Below, in pieces: positions 8,436-17,862 of a stretch of 64,000 nucleotides of DNA (position 1 is its first letter; each line of letters begins with the position of its first letter). The notes under the pieces are model-generated. The model saw only the letters and a list, made by a program, of their open reading frames with translations, searched no databases and had not been told where the DNA came from. Both the position numbers and the translations under genes were made by a program. The DNA is from Micromonospora sp. PLK6-60 (GTDB lineage Bacteria; Actinomycetota; Actinomycetes; Mycobacteriales; Micromonosporaceae): NCBI RefSeq assembly GCF_019890675.1, contig NZ_JAIOAA010000014.1, positions 1 to 64,000 of the forward strand, in the 5' to 3' direction.

Positions 8436-8450
8436 CCGACCGCCCTCCTG

Positions 8451-11003
8451 TCACCGCGGATGGGACGTGGTGGCCGCGCGGTAGCCGCGCTCACCGGCGG
8501 TCACGTCGAAGGTGAGCTGCCCGTCCCGGGCGTCGACGGTGACCCGCTGCCCGGAGTTGACGGCGTTCTCCAGCAGCATCCTCGACAGCCGGTTGTCGAT
8601 CTCCCGCTGGATGGTGCGGCGCAGCGGCCGGGCGCCGAACTCCGGCTGGTAGCCGTGTTCGGCCAGCCAGTCCACGGCGGCGGTGGTCAGCTCCACCTCG
8701 ACGTCCTGGGCGTGCAGCCGGCGGCGGGTCTCCTCCAGCAGCAGCTCGGTGATCTGGCGCAGCTGCTGCTGCTCCAGCCGGCGGAAGATGATCACCTCGT
8801 CGATCCGGTTGAGGAACTCCGGGCGGAAGTTCTCCTGGAGGCGGCGCATCAACCGCTCGCGCAGCTCGTCGCTCTCCTGCGCGCCGCCCGGCTCGCCCGC
8901 GCCGAACCCGACCGCCCGCTGGGCGCCGGTGATCAGCTCCGAACCGAGGTTGCTGGTCATGATCAGGACGGTGTTCTTGAAGTTCACCGTGCGGCCCTGG
9001 CTGTCGGTGAGCCGGCCGTCGTCGAGCACCTGGAGCAGGACGTTGAACACGTCGGGGTGAGCCTTCTCGATCTCGTCCAGCAGCACCACCGCGTAGGGGC
9101 GGCGGCGCACCGCCTCGGTCAGCTGGCCGGCCTCCTCGTAGCCGACGTAGCCGGGGGGCGCGCCGACCAGCCGGGCCACCGTGTGCCGTTCCTGGAACTC
9201 GCTCATGTCCAGCCGGACCATCCGGTCCGCCTCGCCGAACAGCGCCTCCGCCAGGGCCCGGGCCAGCTCGGTCTTGCCGACGCCGGTGGGGCCGAGGAAC
9301 AGGAAGCTGCCCATCGGCCGGTTCGGGTCGGCCAGCCCGGTACGCGAGCGGCGGACCGCCTCGGCGACCGCGGTCACCGCGTCGTCCTGCCCGATCACCT
9401 TCTCGTGCAGGTGGCCCTCCAGCCGCAGCAGCCGGTCCCGCTCCTCCTCGGTGAGCTGGTTGACCGGGATGCCGGTGGCCCGGGAGACCACCTCGGCGAT
9501 CTCCCGCGGCCCGACCGAGGGCACCTTGCCGTCGCCCTCGTCGCCCCGGGCGCGGCGGATCTGCTCCTCCAGCTCGCCGATCCGGTCGCGCAGGGTGGAT
9601 GCCTTCTCGTACTGCTCGTCGGCGACCGCCTGCTCCTTGTCCCGGCGTACGTCGTCGAGCTGCTGTTCCAGCTCGCGCACGTCGGCGGCGGGGGTGCGGG
9701 TGCGCAGCCGGATCCGGGCGCCGGCCTGGTCGATCAGGTCGATCGCCTTGTCCGGCAGGTACCGGTCGGTGACGTACCGGTCGGAGAGTTCCGCCGCGGC
9801 GACCAGCGCCTCGTCGGTGAACCGGACCTGGTGGTGCGCCTCGTAGCGGTCGCGCAGGCCGCGCAGGATGGCCACGGTGTCCTCGACGCTCGGCTCGGGC
9901 ACGAAGACCGGCTGGAACCGGCGGGCCAGCGCGGCGTCCTTCTCGATGCTGCGGCGGTACTCGTCCAGCGTGGTCGCGCCGATCACCCGCAGCTCGCCCC
10001 GGGCCAGGGCCGGCTTGAGCATGTTGGAGGCGTCCATGCCGCCCTCGCTGCCCGCGCCGCCCGCGCCGACCAGGGTGTGGATCTCGTCCAGGAAGATGAT
10101 CAGCTCGTCCCGGTGCGCCCGGATCTCGTCGATCACCTTCTTCAGGCGTTCCTCGAAGTCGCCCCGGTAGCGGGTGCCGGCGACCAGGCCGGCCAGGTCC
10201 AGCTGCACGACCCGCTTGCCGATCAGGGTCTGCGGCACGTCGCCGTCGCAGATCCGCTCGGCGAGCCCCTCGACGATGGCGGTCTTGCCGACGCCGGCCT
10301 CGCCGATCAGCACCGGGTTGTTCTTGGTCCGCCGGGACAGGATCTCCACGGCCTGCTCGATCTCGTCGGCCCGGCCGATCACCGGGTCGATCTGGTCCAT
10401 CCGGGCCAGGTCGGTGAGGTCCTGGCCGTACTGGTCGAGGGTGGGCGTGCCGCGGTCCGGCCGGGGCGCGGACATCTGGCCGCGCTCGGCCCCGGCGGCC
10501 TGCAACGACTCGGGCTGGATCCGCCCGGCGGCCAGCATCCGCCCGGCCGGCGACTCCGGGTTCAGCGGCAACGCCATCAGGATGTGCTCCGGGCCGATGT
10601 AGTTCGCGCCCATCGCCCGGGAGAGCTGGTGGGCGTCGAGCAGCGCCCGCTTGGCCGCCGGGGTGAGCGACAGGTTCGGCGGCACCTCGCCCCGGGGCGC
10701 GCCGTCGCCCCGGCCGCCGAGCGCGTTGACAAGCGTGTCCGGGTCCGCGCCCGCGCGCCGCACCAGGTCCCGCAGCGGCTCACGTTGCAGGGCCGCCCAG
10801 AGCAGGTGGTCGGTGTCCAGGTCGTTGCTGTGCCGCTGCGCCGCCCGGCGGGCCGCGTCCGCCAGCATCTCCCGCGCGTCGGCGGTCATCAGCCGGGTGA
10901 TGTCGACCCGGTGCGCCGGTCGGCGGCCGCCCTCGCCCCGGCCGAAGTACCGGGCCAGGAACTCGTCCCACGGGTCGGAGCCGAAGTCGCCGGGTCCCAT
11001 CAT
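8451..11003 (-). CDS. ClpC-like AAA+ unfoldase (Clp protease ATP-binding subunit)
   Basis: An 850-residue Hsp100 ATPase. In order: a lineage-specific N-terminus (MMGPGDFGSDPWDEF), a Clp-N double repeat (about 35-165), AAA1 with Walker A GEAGVGKT at 234-241 and LIIFLDEIHT, a short middle region with a UVR-like motif (QYEKASTLRDRIGELEEQI, about 464-482) that marks the ClpC rather than ClpB type, and AAA2 with Walker A GPTGVGKT at 571-578, then the D2-small domain. It would unfold substrates for ClpP or act as a stress chaperone. The start is chosen by GGAGG six bases upstream. It heads a three-gene operon and is divergent from the NYN-like gene. Confidence 0.92.
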   Translation of the reverse strand: MMGPGDFGSDPWDEFLARYFGRGEGGRRPAHRVDITRLMTADAREMLADAARRAAQRHSNDLDTDHLLWAALQREPLRDLVRRAGADPDTLVNALGGRGDGAPRGEVPPNLSLTPAAKRALLDAHQLSRAMGANYIGPEHILMALPLNPESPAGRMLAAGRIQPESLQAAGAERGQMSAPRPDRGTPTLDQYGQDLTDLARMDQIDPVIGRADEIEQAVEILSRRTKNNPVLIGEAGVGKTAIVEGLAERICDGDVPQTLIGKRVVQLDLAGLVAGTRYRGDFEERLKKVIDEIRAHRDELIIFLDEIHTLVGAGGAGSEGGMDASNMLKPALARGELRVIGATTLDEYRRSIEKDAALARRFQPVFVPEPSVEDTVAILRGLRDRYEAHHQVRFTDEALVAAAELSDRYVTDRYLPDKAIDLIDQAGARIRLRTRTPAADVRELEQQLDDVRRDKEQAVADEQYEKASTLRDRIGELEEQIRRARGDEGDGKVPSVGPREIAEVVSRATGIPVNQLTEEERDRLLRLEGHLHEKVIGQDDAVTAVAEAVRRSRTGLADPNRPMGSFLFLGPTGVGKTELARALAEALFGEADRMVRLDMSEFQERHTVARLVGAPPGYVGYEEAGQLTEAVRRRPYAVVLLDEIEKAHPDVFNVLLQVLDDGRLTDSQGRTVNFKNTVLIMTSNLGSELITGAQRAVGFGAGEPGGAQESDELRERLMRRLQENFRPEFLNRIDEVIIFRRLEQQQLRQITELLLEETRRRLHAQDVEVELTTAAVDWLAEHGYQPEFGARPLRRTIQREIDNRLSRMLLENAVNSGQRVTVDARDGQLTFDVTAGERGYRAATTSHPR

Positions 11004-11111
11004 GTCTGTCCTCCGCTGTCGGGCGCTGGCACGGTCGACACCGCGGGCGCGGCACGGTCGCCGGTGGCTACCCGGCGGTCCCGGCGACAAACGCGGTGGC
11101 AGGCTGTGGGG

Positions 11112-11489
11112 GTGGACCCCAGACCGCTGCTGATCGTCGACGGCGCCAACGTGGTGGGCTCCCGCCCGGACGGCTGGTGGCGGGACCGCGCCGGGGCCGC
11201 CGCGCGGCTGCGCGACGGGCTGGCCCCGCTGGCCGGTGCGGGGCTGCCGCCGGAGCTGCCCGGACCGGTCGAGGTGGTGCTGGTGGTGGAGGGGGCGGCC
11301 CGGCACGTGCCCGGGGTGCCCGGGGTCGGTGTGGTCTCCGCGCCGGGCTCCGGCGACGACACCATCGTCGAGCTGGTCGCGGCGGCCGGGGACCGGCGCC
11401 GGGCGGTGGTGACGGCGGACCGGGAGCTGCGGCGGCGGGTGGCCGAGCTGGGCGCCGAGGTGTACGGGCCGCGCCGCGTCCGCCGCTGA
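11112..11489 (+). CDS. NYN/PIN-like nuclease-fold small protein
   Basis: A 125-residue protein with LLIVDGANVVGSRPDGWW near the N-terminus, VEVVLVVEGAA in the middle and SGDDTIVELVAAAGDRRRAVVTADRELRRRV followed by GAEVYGP. The DGAN, DD and TADREL acidic residues are placed as in NYN/PIN-like RNase folds; it is often annotated as an NTP pyrophosphohydrolase, for which I see no motif. The start is GTG at 11112 or in-frame GTG at 11106; the ribosome site is weak. It is divergent from the ClpC-like gene across 108 bases. Confidence 0.78.
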   Translation: MDPRPLLIVDGANVVGSRPDGWWRDRAGAAARLRDGLAPLAGAGLPPELPGPVEVVLVVEGAARHVPGVPGVGVVSAPGSGDDTIVELVAAAGDRRRAVVTADRELRRRVAELGAEVYGPRRVRR

Positions 11490-11676
11490 CCGGCGGCGTC
11501 CCGTCGACGGGACCGGGTGGTCCGCCAGCGGGACCGGCGACCCGGACGTGAATGCCGTTCGCGCACGTCAGGGCGGTAACCGGACACCCGGGCAGGAACG
11601 CGGGCAGGGCGGATGTTCGCTTCCCGACCGGCATGGGTTGTAATGGAGATCTCTCCCCGCCCCCAGGAGGTCCGCC

Positions 11677-11937
11677 GTGGCGAGCGTCGCCGAGCTGAAG
11701 GCAGCCATCGACATAGCCCTCCAACAGATCGGGGACGGTCAGACAGCGGTGCAGGCGGCCGGCGAGAAGCTCAACGAGGCCCAGCAGACGCTCGCCGGGG
11801 CGCTCGAGGGCAGCGGGCACGAGACGGTGGAGGCGGCCCAGTCGTCGCTCACCCAGGCCAGCCAGGAGCTGGAGGAGTGCCTCGCCGCGACGCTCGTCGC
11901 GGTCGAGCAGGCGCAGCTGTACGTGTCCACCCTGTAG
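11677..11937 (+). CDS. Small helical-hairpin protein (WXG100-like size and shape)
   Basis: An 86-residue protein preceded by CAGGAGG and starting with GTG. It is almost entirely helical: helix one from ELKAAIDIALQQ to QQTLAGAL, a turn EGSGHE near residue 46, and helix two to the C-terminus. Size and hairpin layout recall WXG100/ESX proteins, but the turn has GSG rather than WxG. Small families of this type in Micromonosporaceae may be DUF6244, from memory and unverified. It is the first gene of a four-gene unit that ends with an FtsK ATPase and a membrane protein, 10 bases before the second gene. Confidence 0.78.
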   Translation: MASVAELKAAIDIALQQIGDGQTAVQAAGEKLNEAQQTLAGALEGSGHETVEAAQSSLTQASQELEECLAATLVAVEQAQLYVSTL

Positions 11938-11947
11938 AGGCCGACCC

Positions 11948-12946
11948 GTGTCCATCATCGAGGACGTCGGCGCCCAGGTGCGCGCCGCCGCCGAGGAGCT
12001 GCCGCTCGGGCAGCTGAACCAGGCGTTGGAGAAGTTCGGCCAGGCCACCGAGCGGCTGCGCTGGGTCCGCCAGGAGTCCGCCAACCCGATGGGGGTGCCG
12101 GAGCTCTCCGCGGCCACCGAGCACGCCGAGACCGCCGGCTACGCGCTGCGCGTCGCCCAGGAACAGCTGGCGGCCTACCTGGCCGCGATCGGGCTGGCCG
12201 GCGACGGCGGGCCCCCGCCCCCACCAGGGGAACGGCGGCAACGCCACGACCGGCCGACCGGCGACGCGCCGCCGGCCGCCGGGGCGGCCCCGCCGGAGCA
12301 GACCGCCGACCCGGCCGTACGCCGGTGGTGGGCGGTGCGGGTGGCCGAGCTGACCGGCGGCCGGGAGGGGCCGCCCGACGAGCCGGACGAGCGGATCGAG
12401 GACTCCCGGGAGCTGCTGCGGCGGGTGGCCGCCGGGGTCCGGTCCGGGGACCGGGACCGGCTGCACCGGGAGCTGCGCCGGGCGCACGCCGACGTCGGCC
12501 TCGGCCTGGCCGCGGTGGCCCCGCCGGTGCTGCGCCAGTTCGCCACCGAGCTGCTCGGCCACCCGCCCCGGGCCGAGGATCTGGGGCGGCTGCGCAGCGC
12601 GCTGGACGGCCGGGTCCGGGACCTGCTGCCCGGCCTCCCGCCGCCGGCGCTGGAGACCCTGCTGACCCGGATCTGCCGGATGCCGCCGCCGGCCCGCTCC
12701 GGCGAGCCGCCGCACGCGGCCGACTCGGCGGTCACCGCCGGGGTGGTGACCGGCCTGCTCGCCGCCCGGCTGGGCCGGGAGATACCAGCCGCCGAACCGG
12801 ACCCGGGTCCGACCGGCGGCGGCGGGCCCGGCACCGGGTCCGCGCGCACCGGCGACGGGCGGAGCACCGGGAGCAACGGCGGCGGGGGCGGCACCGGGAG
12901 CAACGGCGGTCGGCGATCGGAAGGGAACGACGGACGACGTGGCTGA
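11948..12946 (+). CDS. Helical-hairpin protein with Pro/Gly linkers, partner of FtsK-like ATPase
   Basis: A 332-residue protein starting with GTG. Residues 1-85 form another two-helix hairpin (GQLNQALEKFGQATERLRWV, then ELSAATEHAETAGYALRVAQEQLAAYLAAIGLAG). A proline-rich linker (86-120) leads to a second helical domain (about 122-285), and the tail is Gly/Ser/Asn repetitive (GGGGGTGSNGG). No enzyme motif or membrane segment is seen. Its last 8 bases overlap the ATPase gene. By position and shape it may be a substrate, adaptor or chaperone of the ATPase. No named family is recognised. Confidence 0.78.
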   Translation: MSIIEDVGAQVRAAAEELPLGQLNQALEKFGQATERLRWVRQESANPMGVPELSAATEHAETAGYALRVAQEQLAAYLAAIGLAGDGGPPPPPGERRQRHDRPTGDAPPAAGAAPPEQTADPAVRRWWAVRVAELTGGREGPPDEPDERIEDSRELLRRVAAGVRSGDRDRLHRELRRAHADVGLGLAAVAPPVLRQFATELLGHPPRAEDLGRLRSALDGRVRDLLPGLPPPALETLLTRICRMPPPARSGEPPHAADSAVTAGVVTGLLAARLGREIPAAEPDPGPTGGGGPGTGSARTGDGRSTGSNGGGGGTGSNGGRRSEGNDGRRG

Positions 12947-15611
12947 CCTGCGCGCACAGCTGGTGTCGCGGGTTCGGGGCATGCTCGCCGAGGCGCTCGG
13001 CGCCACCCGTACCCGATCGGCCGCCGCCAGCACCGAGCTGACCTCGGCCCGCGAACGGTTGGCCCGGGTGCGCCGGGCCGCGACGGCGGTGCCGGAACGG
13101 GTCGGCGCGCAGCGCGACCGGCGGCTGGCGGAGATCGACGAGCGGCACGCCGCCCGCCTCGCCGAGCTGGCCCGCCGCGCGGCCGCCGCCGCCGCGCGGG
13201 AGGCGCCGGGCGCGGCCTCCGCCGACTGGGACGGCTGGGTGGCCACCCCCGCCGGCCGGGGTGAGCCGCCCGGCGCGGTCCGCGTCGGCACCGTCCGCAT
13301 CGACGGCGCCGGGCCGGTCCCCGCGCTGGTCCCGCTGCTGGACGCCGGGCACGTGCAACTCACCGGCGGCGACCCCCAGGGGTACGCCGCGGTGGTGCCC
13401 GCGCTGCTGCTGCGCAGCGTCGGCCGGGCCGACCCGGGCGCGGTGCGGCTGTTCGGCTACGACCCCGAGCACCTCGGCGGCGGCCTGGCCGGCTTCGCCC
13501 CACTGGGCACCGCCGGGCTGCTCACCTTCGTCGGGCCGGGCGGGCTGGGCCGGCTGCTCGACGACCTGGTGGAGCAGATCCGCCGGATCAACGAGACCGT
13601 GCTGGCCGGCGAGTACCGCACGCTGCGGGAGCTGGCCGCCGCCACCGGCCGGCGGCCGGAGCCGTGGCGGGTGGCGGTGCTGCTCGGCGGGGACGAGCCG
13701 TCCCGGCACGAACGCGGCCAACTCGACCGGGTGGTGCGCACCGGCGCGGCGTGCGGGGTGCACCTGGTGGTGCGCGGCATCGACCTGCCGGACGACCCGA
13801 CGGTGACCCGGGTCCGGGTGGACGCCGAGCAGGCGGTCGTCGGCGGCCTGCCGGTGGTGCTGGACGCGCCGCCGCCGGCCGCGCTGGTCACCGAGACCTG
13901 CCGGACGATCGCGTCCCGGGTCAACGCCGGCCCACCGCCGACCCCCTTCGCCGACCTGCTGCCGCCACCGGACCGGATGTGGCGGGAGGATTCCGCCACC
14001 GGGCTGGTCGCCCCGATCGGGGAGGGCCCGCACGGCCGGCCGGTGCTGCTCACCCTGGGCGACTACCCGCCGCACGCGCTGATCGGCGGCCCCTCCGGCA
14101 CCGGCAAGACCAACCTGATCTTCGCCTGGATCGGCGCGCTCGCCGCCCGCTACTCCCCCGCCGAGCTGGAGTTCTATCTGCTGGACTTCAAGGAGGGCGT
14201 GTCCTTCGCCCGGTTCGCCCAGGGCCGGCGGGACCCGAGCTGGCTGCCGCACATGCGGCTGGTCGGCATCAACGTCAACACCGACCGGGAGTTCGGGCTG
14301 GCCCTGCTGCGCTTCCTCGCCGAGGAGCTGCGCCGCCGCGCGGACGCGGCCAAGAAGCACGAGGTCACCAAGCTGGCCGAGCTGCGCGCCGTCGACCCGG
14401 ACGGGCACTGGCCGCGGATCGTCGCGGTGGTCGACGAGTTCCAGGCGTTGCTGGCCGGCCGGGACGTGGTCGCCCGCGAAGCCGCCGACCTGCTGGAGGA
14501 CCTGGCCCGACGCGGCCGGTCACAGGGCATCCACCTGGTGCTCGCCTCGCAGGACGTGCGCGGGATCGAGGCGCTGTGGGGGCGGCCCGCGCTGGTCGCC
14601 CAGTTCACCCTGCGCATCGCGCTGCCCAAGGCGCTGCGGATCCTCGCCGAACGCAACGACGCCGCCCAGTCGCTGCCCCGGCACCACGCCGTGGTCAACG
14701 CCGAGTCCGGGCTGGTCGAGGGGAACCAGGTGGCCCGGATCCCGTCCGCCAGCGACTGGGAGAGCTGGAGCGACCTGCAACACCGGCTGTGGCGGATGCG
14801 CCCGCCGGACGCCGCGCCGGCCCGGCTCTTCGACGGCGACGCCATTCCCCGGCTGGTCGAGGCGCCGGACTTCCGGGCGCTGACCGAGCCGGAGACCGGG
14901 GTGCCGCGCAGCCCGGTGGCGCTGCTCGGCGAGATCATCGACGTGCAGTCCCGCTCGGCGGCGCTGCGGCTGCCCCGCGCGCCCGGGCGCAACCTGGCGG
15001 TGCTGGGCACCCGGGTCGACGAGGCGTGCGCGGTGCTCGACGCCGCCGCCCGGTCCCTGGCCCGCCAGCACCGCCCCGGCACCGCCCGGTTCTCCATCGC
15101 CTGCCTCGACCAGGACGCCGACCCGGCCGCCCGGGAGCTCTACGCCGACCTGGCCGGCGACGCGGCCTGGTACGACGAGGAGACGCTGCCGGAGCTGATG
15201 GCCGAGGTGGGCGACGGGCTGGCCGCACCCGGCACCCCGAGCACCCCGCACTACCTGCTGCTGTACGCCGTCGACGCGGCGGCGGGGCAGCTGGCCGGGC
15301 GGGCCGGGCGGCGCACCGGCCTGGAGCAGCTACGCCGGATCCTGCACGACGGGCCGGAACGGCGTACCCACGTGCTGGCCTGGTGGCGGGGGGTGGCCCG
15401 GATGCGGGCCGACCTGGGCGGCCCGGCGGCGCGCACGGACCAGATCGGGGCGTGGGTGGCGCTGGACGTGCAGGGCGGCGAGCTGGGCTCGTCGCTCTAT
15501 CCGGGCACCGGCGGCCCGGACTGGTATCCCCGCCCCTGGCGGGGGCTCTTCTTCGACCGGGCGGTGCACCGCACCGGACAGGTGATCATCCCCTATGGTC
15601 CGTCCCGATGA
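12939..15611 (+). CDS. FtsK/SpoIIIE-type ATPase
   Basis: An 890-residue protein. An N-terminal coiled coil (about 1-85, rich in Arg/Ala) is followed by a beta/alpha region, then an FtsK/SpoIIIE motor with Walker A GGPSGTGKT at 383-391, FYLLDFKEGVSF, Walker B IVAVVDEFQALLAG near 495 and LASQDVRGI. A second related module after residue 650 keeps the fold (NLAVLGTRVDEA) but its P-loop lacks the GK residues, so it is degenerate, as in EccC proteins of type VII secretion. No transmembrane segment is seen. Start GTG overlaps the previous gene by 8 bases and the stop overlaps the next by 4. Confidence 0.9.
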   Translation: MADLRAQLVSRVRGMLAEALGATRTRSAAASTELTSARERLARVRRAATAVPERVGAQRDRRLAEIDERHAARLAELARRAAAAAAREAPGAASADWDGWVATPAGRGEPPGAVRVGTVRIDGAGPVPALVPLLDAGHVQLTGGDPQGYAAVVPALLLRSVGRADPGAVRLFGYDPEHLGGGLAGFAPLGTAGLLTFVGPGGLGRLLDDLVEQIRRINETVLAGEYRTLRELAAATGRRPEPWRVAVLLGGDEPSRHERGQLDRVVRTGAACGVHLVVRGIDLPDDPTVTRVRVDAEQAVVGGLPVVLDAPPPAALVTETCRTIASRVNAGPPPTPFADLLPPPDRMWREDSATGLVAPIGEGPHGRPVLLTLGDYPPHALIGGPSGTGKTNLIFAWIGALAARYSPAELEFYLLDFKEGVSFARFAQGRRDPSWLPHMRLVGINVNTDREFGLALLRFLAEELRRRADAAKKHEVTKLAELRAVDPDGHWPRIVAVVDEFQALLAGRDVVAREAADLLEDLARRGRSQGIHLVLASQDVRGIEALWGRPALVAQFTLRIALPKALRILAERNDAAQSLPRHHAVVNAESGLVEGNQVARIPSASDWESWSDLQHRLWRMRPPDAAPARLFDGDAIPRLVEAPDFRALTEPETGVPRSPVALLGEIIDVQSRSAALRLPRAPGRNLAVLGTRVDEACAVLDAAARSLARQHRPGTARFSIACLDQDADPAARELYADLAGDAAWYDEETLPELMAEVGDGLAAPGTPSTPHYLLLYAVDAAAGQLAGRAGRRTGLEQLRRILHDGPERRTHVLAWWRGVARMRADLGGPAARTDQIGAWVALDVQGGELGSSLYPGTGGPDWYPRPWRGLFFDRAVHRTGQVIIPYGPSR

Positions 15612-16276
15612 ACGAACCGGTGACCAGTGAGACGTACGCGGCCCAGGTGCGGCGGCTGGCCGAGCTGACCGCCCGGGTGGCGCAGCAGCGCGCCGAGGCG
15701 CACACCTGGTACGCCCGGCAGTGCGCGGCGGCCGAGCGGGCCGTGGCCGACGCCGAGGAGCAGGTGCGCCGGGCGGAGGCGGAGCTGACCGCCGCCCGGG
15801 AGTTGCAGGAACGGGTGGACGGCGAGGTGGCCCACCTCTGGCAGCAGCTGCGCGGGCGGCTGGGGGTGGGCGCGCGACGCCTCGGTGACCCGCCCGGCCC
15901 GGCCCGGGACGCCGCCGGTGACCCGGTGCCGCTGCTGCGCGGCGCGCAGGAACTGCTGGACCGGGCCCGCCAGCCCGGCGAGCTGCCCGGCTCGGCCAAC
16001 CCGGTGCTGGCGCTGTGCGGGGTGGCCGGCGCGGTCGTCGCGTACGCGCTGGGGGCGGGCGCCCGGGTGCTCGGCTTGGGCTACGGGGGTGACCTGGCGG
16101 TGGGGCTGCCGGTGCTGGCGCTGGTGGTGACGCTGCTCGGGCCGCCGCTGGGCCTGGCGCCGGCGAAGCTGTTCGCGGACCGGCGGCACGCCGTCCTCGG
16201 CCCCCGCCCGATCTTCGTGGTCCTGGTCGCCGGCCTGGCCACCACCATCCTGCTGCTGACACTCCTCCCCCGCTGA
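15608..16276 (+). CDS. Coiled-coil membrane protein, partner of FtsK-like ATPase
   Basis: A 222-residue protein with a long N-terminal coiled coil (about 10-85, AAERAVADAEEQVRRAEAELTAARE) and then two to three hydrophobic segments: VLALCGVAGAVVAYALGAGA, LAVGLPVLALVVTLLGPPLG and the C-terminal IFVVLVAGLATTILLLTLL. It could anchor the soluble ATPase to the membrane, the role played by EccB/EccD-like or FtsK N-terminal segments elsewhere; that is inference. It starts in the ATGA overlap with the ATPase gene. No family is recognised. Confidence 0.8.
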   Translation: MNEPVTSETYAAQVRRLAELTARVAQQRAEAHTWYARQCAAAERAVADAEEQVRRAEAELTAARELQERVDGEVAHLWQQLRGRLGVGARRLGDPPGPARDAAGDPVPLLRGAQELLDRARQPGELPGSANPVLALCGVAGAVVAYALGAGARVLGLGYGGDLAVGLPVLALVVTLLGPPLGLAPAKLFADRRHAVLGPRPIFVVLVAGLATTILLLTLLPR

Positions 16277-16388
16277 CCAAGCGAGTCGGCGCCGGGACGG
16301 CTTCCTCCCCGAGCCGGCCGCATCGGACGCGCGGGGCCGGCGGACACCCGGCCGGCGGGCACGACGGCGGCGGCACCTCCTCCGCCAC

Positions 16389-16489
16389 CTACCAACTTGA
16401 CCTCACAAACGAATCACCGACCCCCCACACTGCCGCAAACCGGCGGGACGCAGCCGCCACCTGATTCGTTTACGACATCAAGTTGGTAG
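16389..16489. repeat. Palindromic element copy 1 (28-base arms)
   Basis: Arms at 16389-16416 and 16462-16489 face each other; the right arm is canonical (ends CATCAAGTTGGTAG) and the left differs at four central positions. The 45-base interior is unrelated to the arms. The element lies between convergent genes ending at 16276 and 16586 and could serve as a bidirectional terminator or a mobile remnant. The arms are much poorer in G+C than the genome. The rest of the 310-base gap shows nothing else. Confidence 0.85.
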
Positions 16490-16585
16490 CGCGTGAAACG
16501 CACCCCACCCAGACCGACAAAGACACCCGCCGCCCAAGCTTGCGGCGGGGCCGCCGGCCGGTCAGGCACGCCGCCCGCCGGCCGG

Positions 16586-17857
16586 TCAGGCGGGGACGGC
16601 GACGGCCTCCTTCAGCAGGCGGCGGGCCAGCGTGACCCGGTCGGCGTCGTCGTCCAGGCCGGGCAGGTCGCCGACCCGGACCGGCTCGCCGGCCAGCAGC
16701 CGGCGCAGCGCCGGCGCGCACTGGGCGGGCAGGGTGAGGGTGCGGTCGGTCAACCGCAGCGCGACCTTCCCGTCGCCGCTCGCGCTGAGCTGCCAGCGCA
16801 GCCCGCCGCGCACGGCGATCCGGGTGTCGGCGGCCACGGTGGCCAGCGCGGCGGCCTGGGCCAGCGGCCGGATCGGCGCCGGCCGGGCGGCCGGCCAGGC
16901 CCGCCGGCGCAGCCCGGCGGCCACCGCCGCCGGGTCGGCGCGCAGCAGCCAGTCGCGCAGCGCCTCCACCGTCTCGGTCAGCTCCGGCTCGATCGCGTCG
17001 GGGTCGGCGACGTCGGTGCCGAACGGCAGGCCGGCCCGCAGCCGGGGATCCTCGGCGGCCAGCGCCAGCAGCTCCTCCACCAGCGCGTACCGGGTCAGCG
17101 CGCGCACCCCCACGGTCAGGTGCAGCGAGCTGGACTCCTGTGCCTGCGCGCTGTGCAGCCAGCCCCGGGGCAGATAGAGCGCGTCGCCCGGTTCGAGGAC
17201 CACGTCCAGCGCGGCGGGCCCGGAGGCGGTGGCGGAGACCTCGTCGGCCCGGCCGCCCCACGGCTGCCGCTCCAGCGGGTCGGGCAGCACCGGTCGGTGG
17301 ATCCGCCAGTGCTTGCGGCCGTCGACCTGAAGCACGAAGACGTCGTGGGTGTCGTAGTGGGTGGCGAAGCCCTGGCTGCCGGCCGGGGTCAGGTAGGCGT
17401 TGACCTGCAACGGCTGGGCCAGCGCGGTGCCCAGGTCCCGGGCGAAGTCGACAAGCGCCGGCCATGTGCGGTGCAGGCCCTGCAGGACCAGGGTGGCGCC
17501 GTCGGCGTACAGCTGGAGGATCTTCTCGTCGAGGACCTGGTCGCCGATCTCGGCGCCGGCGCCACCGCCGCCGGTCCAGCGCGCCGCCGGCACCAGCTGG
17601 CCGTCCCTGGCCACCCGCAGGAACGGGGTACGCAGGCCGCGGCGGCTGAGCAGCTCGTCGGCGTCGGCGGGGCTGAGCAGGTCGGTGAAGCCGGCCGGGT
17701 TGGGCAGCTCCCCGGCGCGGGAGAGCAGCGGCTCCCGGCCCCAGTACCCGGTCGCGAACTTGGCCGGCTCGACGCTGACGCACCGGGTGAGCGCCGCGAC
17801 GGCGGCGGACGGAACCGCCGGGCGGCCGTGGCCGCCCGGCGGGTCGACGATCGTCAT
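16586..17857 (-). CDS. JmjC/cupin-fold Fe(II)/2-oxoglutarate oxygenase
   Basis: A 423-residue protein of the cupin_4/JmjC ribosomal-oxygenase-like family (ROXA, MINA53/NO66 type). The Fe(II) triad is visible: His167 and Asp169 in THYDTHDVF and a distal His235 in PRGWLHS; Lys182/His183 follow in DGRKHW. N-terminal segment YWGREPLLSRAGE is also typical. Family members hydroxylate protein side chains such as Arg, His or Asp. A C-terminal winged-helix-like region (about 255-420) follows. The ATG lies 5 bases after the stop of the repeat-peptide gene, making that peptide the obvious candidate substrate. Confidence 0.88.
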   Translation of the reverse strand: MTIVDPPGGHGRPAVPSAAVAALTRCVSVEPAKFATGYWGREPLLSRAGELPNPAGFTDLLSPADADELLSRRGLRTPFLRVARDGQLVPAARWTGGGGAGAEIGDQVLDEKILQLYADGATLVLQGLHRTWPALVDFARDLGTALAQPLQVNAYLTPAGSQGFATHYDTHDVFVLQVDGRKHWRIHRPVLPDPLERQPWGGRADEVSATASGPAALDVVLEPGDALYLPRGWLHSAQAQESSSLHLTVGVRALTRYALVEELLALAAEDPRLRAGLPFGTDVADPDAIEPELTETVEALRDWLLRADPAAVAAGLRRRAWPAARPAPIRPLAQAAALATVAADTRIAVRGGLRWQLSASGDGKVALRLTDRTLTLPAQCAPALRRLLAGEPVRVGDLPGLDDDADRVTLARRLLKEAVAVPA

Positions 17858-17862
17858 GACGG

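Noticed and set aside
8331..11489. A very long open frame on the + strand opposite the ClpC-like gene
   Set aside because: High G+C opens antisense frames; the translation is low-complexity Leu/Gly/Asp without motifs, while the other strand encodes a full AAA+ protein. Only the final part from 11112 is a gene.
16389..16489. Palindromic element as phage attachment site
   Set aside because: No tRNA or integrase is adjacent to any copy, and the inverted-repeat form with variable interior does not fit att sites.
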